Assembly (NCBI RefSeq): GCF_029626175.1
Contig: NZ_JARUBM010000002.1
Coordinates: 3,179,001-3,243,000, forward strand
Length of the DNA stretch: 64,000 nt
From: Micromonospora sp. WMMD1082
GTDB lineage: Bacteria > Actinomycetota > Actinomycetes > Mycobacteriales > Micromonosporaceae
Direction of reading: 5' to 3'
In this document: piece after piece, positions 60,308-64,000 of the stretch
Layout: the number at the start of each line of letters is the position of its first letter
Numbering within the stretch: position 1 is the stretch's first letter
Notes under the pieces: model-generated
What the model was told of the DNA's origin: nothing
Database searches by the model: none
Seen by the model: only the letters and a program-made list of their open reading frames with translations
Position numbers and translations under genes: made by a program

Positions 60308-60513
60308 CTCACGAACCACTCGACGAGACGTCGAGCCCGCGGCAAGGGCCGTCCTCGCTCGATGTCGACGCAGTCACCGCCATCCTGACCACCGTTGACG
60401 TCGATGTTCCTAAGCCCGAGGATCTTGCAGTTGTCGAATGCGGCCCAGGGCGGTCCCTCCGCCTCGCGCCGAAGCCGGTCTGCTCGTTCCTCCCTCGCGG
60501 TCAAGGTCCGTAG
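60304..60513 (+). CDS. small protein coupled to the FxLD operon
   Basis: The ATG at 60304 overlaps the stop of the TPR-like gene (ATGA) and opens 69 codons: MTHEPLDETSSPRQGPSSLD, VDAVTAILTTVDVDVPKPED, LAVVECGPGRSLRLAPKPVC. It has an acidic N-terminal half and a Pro/Cys-containing end. Not recognised. The start overlap is the main support; the last part may be fused noise if the gene is frameshifted. Confidence 0.45.
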   Translation: MTHEPLDETSSPRQGPSSLDVDAVTAILTTVDVDVPKPEDLAVVECGPGRSLRLAPKPVCSFLPRGQGP

Positions 60514-60545
60514 GGTGAGTCCTCGACCGCGATGAAGGAGCCCAA

Positions 60546-61185
60546 GTGATCAGATCAGTGGTTTTCGACGTCGGGGAGACGCTGCTGGACGACACCCGAG
60601 AGTTCCAGGCCTGGGCAGACTGGCTGGACGTGCCACGGCACACCTTGTCGGCTCTCGTGGGGATCGTCGTCACGCAGGGCCGCAGCAACGCCGACGCCTT
60701 CCAGTACCTCCGACCTGGCATCGACCTTGCTGTCGAGCGCGAGCGACGCGACGCGGCCGGCCACGGCGAGAGGATCGACGACGCTGACCTGTACCCGGAT
60801 GTTCGGCCAGCCCCTGGCTGAACTGCGTGGACGTAGGATGTGGGTTGGCGTGGCCGGCAACCAGACCGTCCGGGCGGCAACCTTCTCCGCGCCCTGGAAC
60901 TTCCGGTCGACGCCGTTGCCACGTCAGGGGAGTGGGGCGTCGCGAAACCGGATCCACGGTTCTTCGCCCGGGTCATCGAGTTCGCGCCGAGTGAGCCGGG
61001 CGAGATCCTCTATGTTGGGGACCATCGTGACTACGACGTTCGAGCTGCCCAAGCCGCAGGTCTACGAGCGGCACTGATCAAACGCGGCCCCTGGGGACAC
61101 CTCTGGGCCAACGATCCCGCACTCGTCGACCACGGCGTGGTGGTGTTGGAGTCGTTGGCGCACCTGGCCCACATCGTCCCCTGCC
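60546..61185 (+). pseudogene. HAD-superfamily phosphatase with two frameshifts
   Basis: GTG 60546 (AAGGAG upstream) starts IRSVVFDVGETLLDDTREFQ, the HAD motif I DxGxT. After DVRPA the frame breaks at about 60815, where one C too many in GCCCC ends it early. LAELRGRRMWVGVAGNQT continues in a second frame, and from about 60890 (a missing C in TTCTCC) the rest, KPDPRFFARVIEF and ILYVGDHRDYDVRAAQAAGL (motif IV), is in a third. The two compensating homopolymer indels would restore a full ~215-aa enzyme, so sequencing error is possible. Confidence 0.7.
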
Positions 61186-61188
61186 GAA

Positions 61189-61480
61189 CTAGCCCGCTGC
61201 ACCCGATACCCACCGTGCGTACTCATGCAACTGGCTGTTGGCTGAGACTCGAGGACGTAGCGCGGCAATGACGTGGCGTACGTGCGGATGAACACGGGTG
61301 TGCTCCGGCGCGACTCGTCTCGCCGTCAGGAGAGCGTCGAACGCTCGCTCCCCGGAGCCGGTCTGCACGTGCGCTCGGGCAAGATCGATGTGCAAGTGGG
61401 ACAGCGCTCATTGGGCACAGACTTCGGCGGCATCCAGTGCTCGGCGGCGCGGAGGGCGGGCCGCAGTGCTCGCTGGCCTC
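61189..61480 (-). pseudogene. 3' remnant of a helix-turn-helix/TPR regulator
   Basis: The minus strand carries HIDLARAHVQTGSGERAFDA, LLTARRVAPEHTRVHPHVRH and ANSQLHEYARWVSG, the typical C-terminal end of actinomycete TPR-type regulators. The preceding piece RAAEHWMPPKSVPNER is in another frame. It is probably the tail of the broken regulator whose head is at 62391-63239, with the 61609-62130 gene between. Confidence 0.6.
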
Positions 61481-61608
61481 ACTCGCCGGCCGTCCAACAT
61501 AGACCCCGGTTGACTTCCAGCGCCACCAGGTATGGGCTCCCTGGTTCCGACCCATTGGCACTTGGCCCTACACTGTGTTACCGCCGCTCTCTCGGAAGGA
61601 ACCAGCGC

Positions 61609-62130
61609 GTGCCGACCGACCCGATCGTCCTATATGCGACGCTCCATGCCGTTGGTGCTGCGGCACTCTCGGGGGTGGATGGACCCGCTGTTTCTCGTAT
61701 CGCCCAGATTGCGACCCGCGAGTGGACCCGGGCGAGCCGCCAAATGCAGATCGGCACGGTGAAGACTCTGACAGCGTGTCTCTGGTGGGGTGCCTCAGCG
61801 TTATCGACCACTCCGGGTGAGGCTTTGACCTCGCCCCGAACGTCGGAACTCCTGGCTGAACTGGACAGACTCAGTCCCATGACACCCGATGCGAATAATG
61901 TGCTCGGCGCTCTGGCCGGCGCGGAGGATATTTCGCAGGCGGACCGCCTCCTGGCCGGCCTTCTTAAAGCGGACGGGGAAATGGATCTCTCCCGGCTGGT
62001 GGCCGGCATGTTCGAGGCCGTGGTGATCATGGTGAGGCACGCGTCCGCGAAGCACGGGGACAACACCGTCGGCGCGCTCTGCGTCGACCTCGGGCAGATG
62101 ACAGTGGCCGTGGGCGAGTATCTATCCTGA
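61609..62130 (+). CDS. hypothetical protein lying between pieces of a regulator
   Basis: This 173-aa, mostly helical protein (LYATLHAVGAAALSGVDGPA, ATREWTRASRQMQIGTVKTL, LLKADGEMDLSRLVAGMFEA, HGDNTVGALCVDLGQMTVAV) has no recognised family and no membrane segment. The GTG at 61609 has AAGGA nine bases upstream. Codon use is less GC-rich than in the lanthipeptide genes. Its position between two parts of a decayed regulator on the opposite strand suggests a recent arrival. Confidence 0.6.
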   Translation: MPTDPIVLYATLHAVGAAALSGVDGPAVSRIAQIATREWTRASRQMQIGTVKTLTACLWWGASALSTTPGEALTSPRTSELLAELDRLSPMTPDANNVLGALAGAEDISQADRLLAGLLKADGEMDLSRLVAGMFEAVVIMVRHASAKHGDNTVGALCVDLGQMTVAVGEYLS

Positions 62131-62390
62131 ACAGTCCTGGCGCCCCGCGCGGCCGACCGGCCGGCTACCTGCCGGAGACCTCCCGGCCGCACCCGCCGCA
62201 CGTAGGACGGAACTGAGGCGGCCCACTGTCTTCAGCCGTGAACCGTCGGCCAGACGCGTGCTCGCTGGGCACCCGGACGGTGTCCATGATCGACCCTCCA
62301 CCTCGACGCGTCGCCCGGAGCGTCCGGCACACCCGCCCGCGTTGCCGAACGCCGGCACGTCGGCTGCCGAAAGTCGACCCTCGCCGTCGA

Positions 62391-63239
62391 TTCCGGCGAT
62401 CCCGATTCGACTGGTGTCCGCGCTGATGACATCCGCTGCGGCTCGCTCTAGCAGCCTTCGTCCCCGCTCGGGCTGGGCATTGTGGAAGAAAAGCTCTCCA
62501 CGTACATACTGGGACGTCGCGATGATCGCAGGGGCGCCGGTTGCGTGGGCTGTGCTGGTCATCATGGTGAATGATTGCGCGCCGAGATGTCGTGGTAGCC
62601 GAACTTGTCGGCGAGCGCGTCTGCCGCCCGGTACACCTGAGTCAATAGCGCCGCGGCGTGTATGCGTCGCGCTCCGATCCATACGAGCTGGGCGCGGTGC
62701 AGTTCATCGAGCAGGGCGGGAACGACGGCCGCTATCTGGTGGTAGTGCGAGGTCAGACGTAGTCGTACCACGCTATCCACGGCGGCGCCCAGGTCAGCTT
62801 CGGTACGGATCGGGCCATCCGGAGGAACGTCGAACGCGTCGAGGCAGGCACGCAGCGCGGACAAGTCGAGGCCAGCGGCGGGGCCGCGTGCCACGCTCCG
62901 TGGACCTGGCACAGTGCCACCCGAATCAGTGCGTCGCGGGTTGTAGAGGCCGAGGTCGGTGTCGTCGGCGGCGTTCAGGACGTGTCGTAGGGCGGCGCGG
63001 CGCTCGGGGCTGGGCCAGCGGTGTTCGCCGCGTTCCAGCTTGCCGATCCATCGGCGGTCGACGTAGAGGGCATCGAGCTTCCGGCGGGGATGGAGCTGGT
63101 GGAGCGCATCGTTGACGGCGTCGGCCAGTTCGGCCCGGGACATGCACTGTCCGGCCCGCCGCGGCGATGGGATCCGTGTACGTGCCGCGGCGACCAGCAC
63201 GTTCGGGATGATCACCGTCTCGGGGTGGCGAGGCACCAA
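62391..63239 (-). pseudogene. helix-turn-helix/TPR regulator, 5' part, frameshifted
   Basis: The first 225 codons (VPRHPETVIIPNVLVAAART, QCMSRAELADAVNDALHQL, WIGKLERGEHRWPSPERRAA) parallel the intact regulator at 48222-49589. The frame breaks after KFGYHDISA at about 62575. HATGAPAIIATSQYVRGELF, FHNAQPERGRRLLERAAADV and ISADTSRIGI continue in another frame to about 62391, after which the match fades. The C-terminal end seems to lie at 61189-61480. Confidence 0.65.
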
Positions 63240-63299
63240 CGCCCTCCTTACACGGAACTGCGCCCTGACGCGTGGGCCCCCAGCCTACGTGGCAGCGCC

Positions 63300-64000
63300 T
63301 TACCCATTGCGGACAACGCTCCCGCTTCGATTAAAAGTCTGCCGCACGTCCCCAGCCATGTGGGGGAAGTCGCAGTAGACGACCGTGGCGTCGTCGTGGA
63401 TTTTTCCCCGCGGCCACCGCATACCATGAGGGTCGCTGTTTTCGGCATCGCGAACCCGTCGGAGCAAGGCTGGGCCGCCGGAGTTGGCCACCAGATCTGC
63501 TATCTCGTGCCAGGTTAAAATACCGAACCTGTCTACGGGCCTGCTTGCGCCGTCGCTGAGCAGTAGGAGTGATTCGACTCGTTCCCTGTCGACTTCTCCA
63601 GTGAGTGCTTCAGATGCGGCCTGAGGGTCTGCGGCAGCGACCCAGAATCCGCCTGGACGGTTTCGGTGCGCACGAAGGGTCTCGACGTAAGCGCGACGGG
63701 CGTCATCGTGGGCGGGGGTCCCAGCGGGAATCGAATCCATGACGCGGCGGTGGAGGCGTCCGGTTTCCGCCTCCCGCCCATCACTGACGACGCGCTGCTT
63801 GCCCAGTTCGTTGATGACGAGCACCGAGTCCGCAAGCACTAGATACCGAAGGAGGGGTCCGCGGACATCGACCATAACTACCGTGGATGACGGCGTGCCC
63901 GGATGATTGACATCGCACGTCGTGTCGTGGGATGCGGAGACTAGGCCGATAACATCAGCCAAGATTTGCGCGAGGCTGAGCGCGGAGTCATGTGCCAGTC
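63300..64000 (-). CDS. PP2C-like phosphatase domain protein, 5' end outside the window
   Basis: The open frame runs off the right edge. It reads LAHDSALSLAQILADVIGLV, CDVNHPGTPSSTVVMVDVRG, YLVLADSVLVI, RNRPGGFWVAAADPQAASEA, LLLLSDGASRPVDRFGILTW and WPRGKIHDDATVVYCDF. The SDGAsR and HDDAT motifs are the metal-binding segments of PP2C-type Ser/Thr phosphatases as found in actinomycete integrated-control proteins. The first ~60 residues (the PNED motif) must lie beyond base 64000. It is divergent from nothing visible and precedes the broken regulator on the same strand. Confidence 0.75.
   Translation of the reverse strand, partial: LAHDSALSLAQILADVIGLVSASHDTTCDVNHPGTPSSTVVMVDVRGPLLRYLVLADSVLVINELGKQRVVSDGREAETGRLHRRVMDSIPAGTPAHDDARRAYVETLRAHRNRPGGFWVAAADPQAASEALTGEVDRERVESLLLLSDGASRPVDRFGILTWHEIADLVANSGGPALLRRVRDAENSDPHGMRWPRGKIHDDATVVYCDFPHMAGDVRQTFNRSGSVVRNG

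Noticed and set aside
1..64000. tRNA or rRNA genes, including a tRNA attachment site beside the integrase fragment
   Set aside because: I looked for TTCGA-type T-loops with flanking stems and for conserved rRNA stretches and found nothing convincing; a covariance-model search would be decisive.

Overview
The window is high-GC DNA with strongly GC-biased third codon positions, many GTG starts, GTGA/ATGA gene overlaps, a helix-turn-helix/DUF397 gene pair, several TPR-type regulators and an FxLD lanthipeptide locus. It is chromosomal DNA of an actinomycete, most likely Micromonosporaceae (inference from family content; no rRNA or tRNA gene was seen). It is accessory DNA dense in specialised metabolism, broken genes and mobile-element remnants.

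Layout. 0-5 kb: HD-domain protein, unknowns, a TPR-type regulator coupled to a NUDIX hydrolase. 5-13.7 kb: an eroded region with a phosphotransferase fragment, a DUF397 gene facing its helix-turn-helix partner, two small membrane proteins, an ArdC-like fragment, a NUDIX gene, a chain of ATGA-overlapping genes (unknown, TSCPD, nucleotidyltransferase, 5'-3' exonuclease; the last two damaged), and integrase and P-loop kinase fragments. 13.7-17.7 kb: minus-strand nitrilase, PCMT-like methyltransferase, NUDIX and an FxLD-type methyltransferase. 18.4-22.7 kb: secreted trypsin-like protease, a tiny gene and a frameshifted gene carrying RHIM-like amyloid motifs, then methyltransferase, ABC permease and ABC binding protein, with a GntR gene divergent from them.

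23.6-39.4 kb is an NRPS region on the minus strand: TauD-like dioxygenase, DUF6875-like protein, a 2344-aa A-T-C-A-T-E-TE synthetase, asparagine-synthetase-like amidotransferase, a second TauD-like dioxygenase, then a Tritrichomonas-type IMP dehydrogenase and an ATP-grasp ligase. It looks like a pathway to a small modified dipeptide ending in a D-residue; the IMP dehydrogenase may be a self-resistance target or a tailoring gene.

40.9-47 kb is a second, unusual minus-strand operon: helix-turn-helix regulator, M20 peptidase, alanine-dehydrogenase-like enzyme, two methyltransferases, a stand-alone class I aminoacyl-tRNA-synthetase-like protein and a small S-adenosylmethionine-decarboxylase-type protein, four of the junctions being 4-nt overlaps. 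I do not recognise it as a described pathway; it is the best candidate for an undescribed system.

47-52 kb: ASCH-like protein, TPR-type regulator and phosphotransferase; the last two converge on an IS701-family element inserted exactly at their shared CTAG. 52.5-60.5 kb: FxLD lanthipeptide locus (methyltransferase, precursor with an exactly duplicated leader motif, LanB, LanC, SpaB_C-like protein, TPR-like protein). 60.5-64 kb: frameshifted HAD phosphatase, an unknown gene lying between two pieces of a decayed regulator, and a phosphatase-like gene leaving the window.

A conserved DNA element of four CCGACY hexamers spaced 12/13/12 occurs at 39.5, 47.9 and 52.1 kb, each time oriented toward the next gene. 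Several broken genes are disrupted by single-base indels in short homopolymers, so some may be sequencing errors rather than true pseudogenes.
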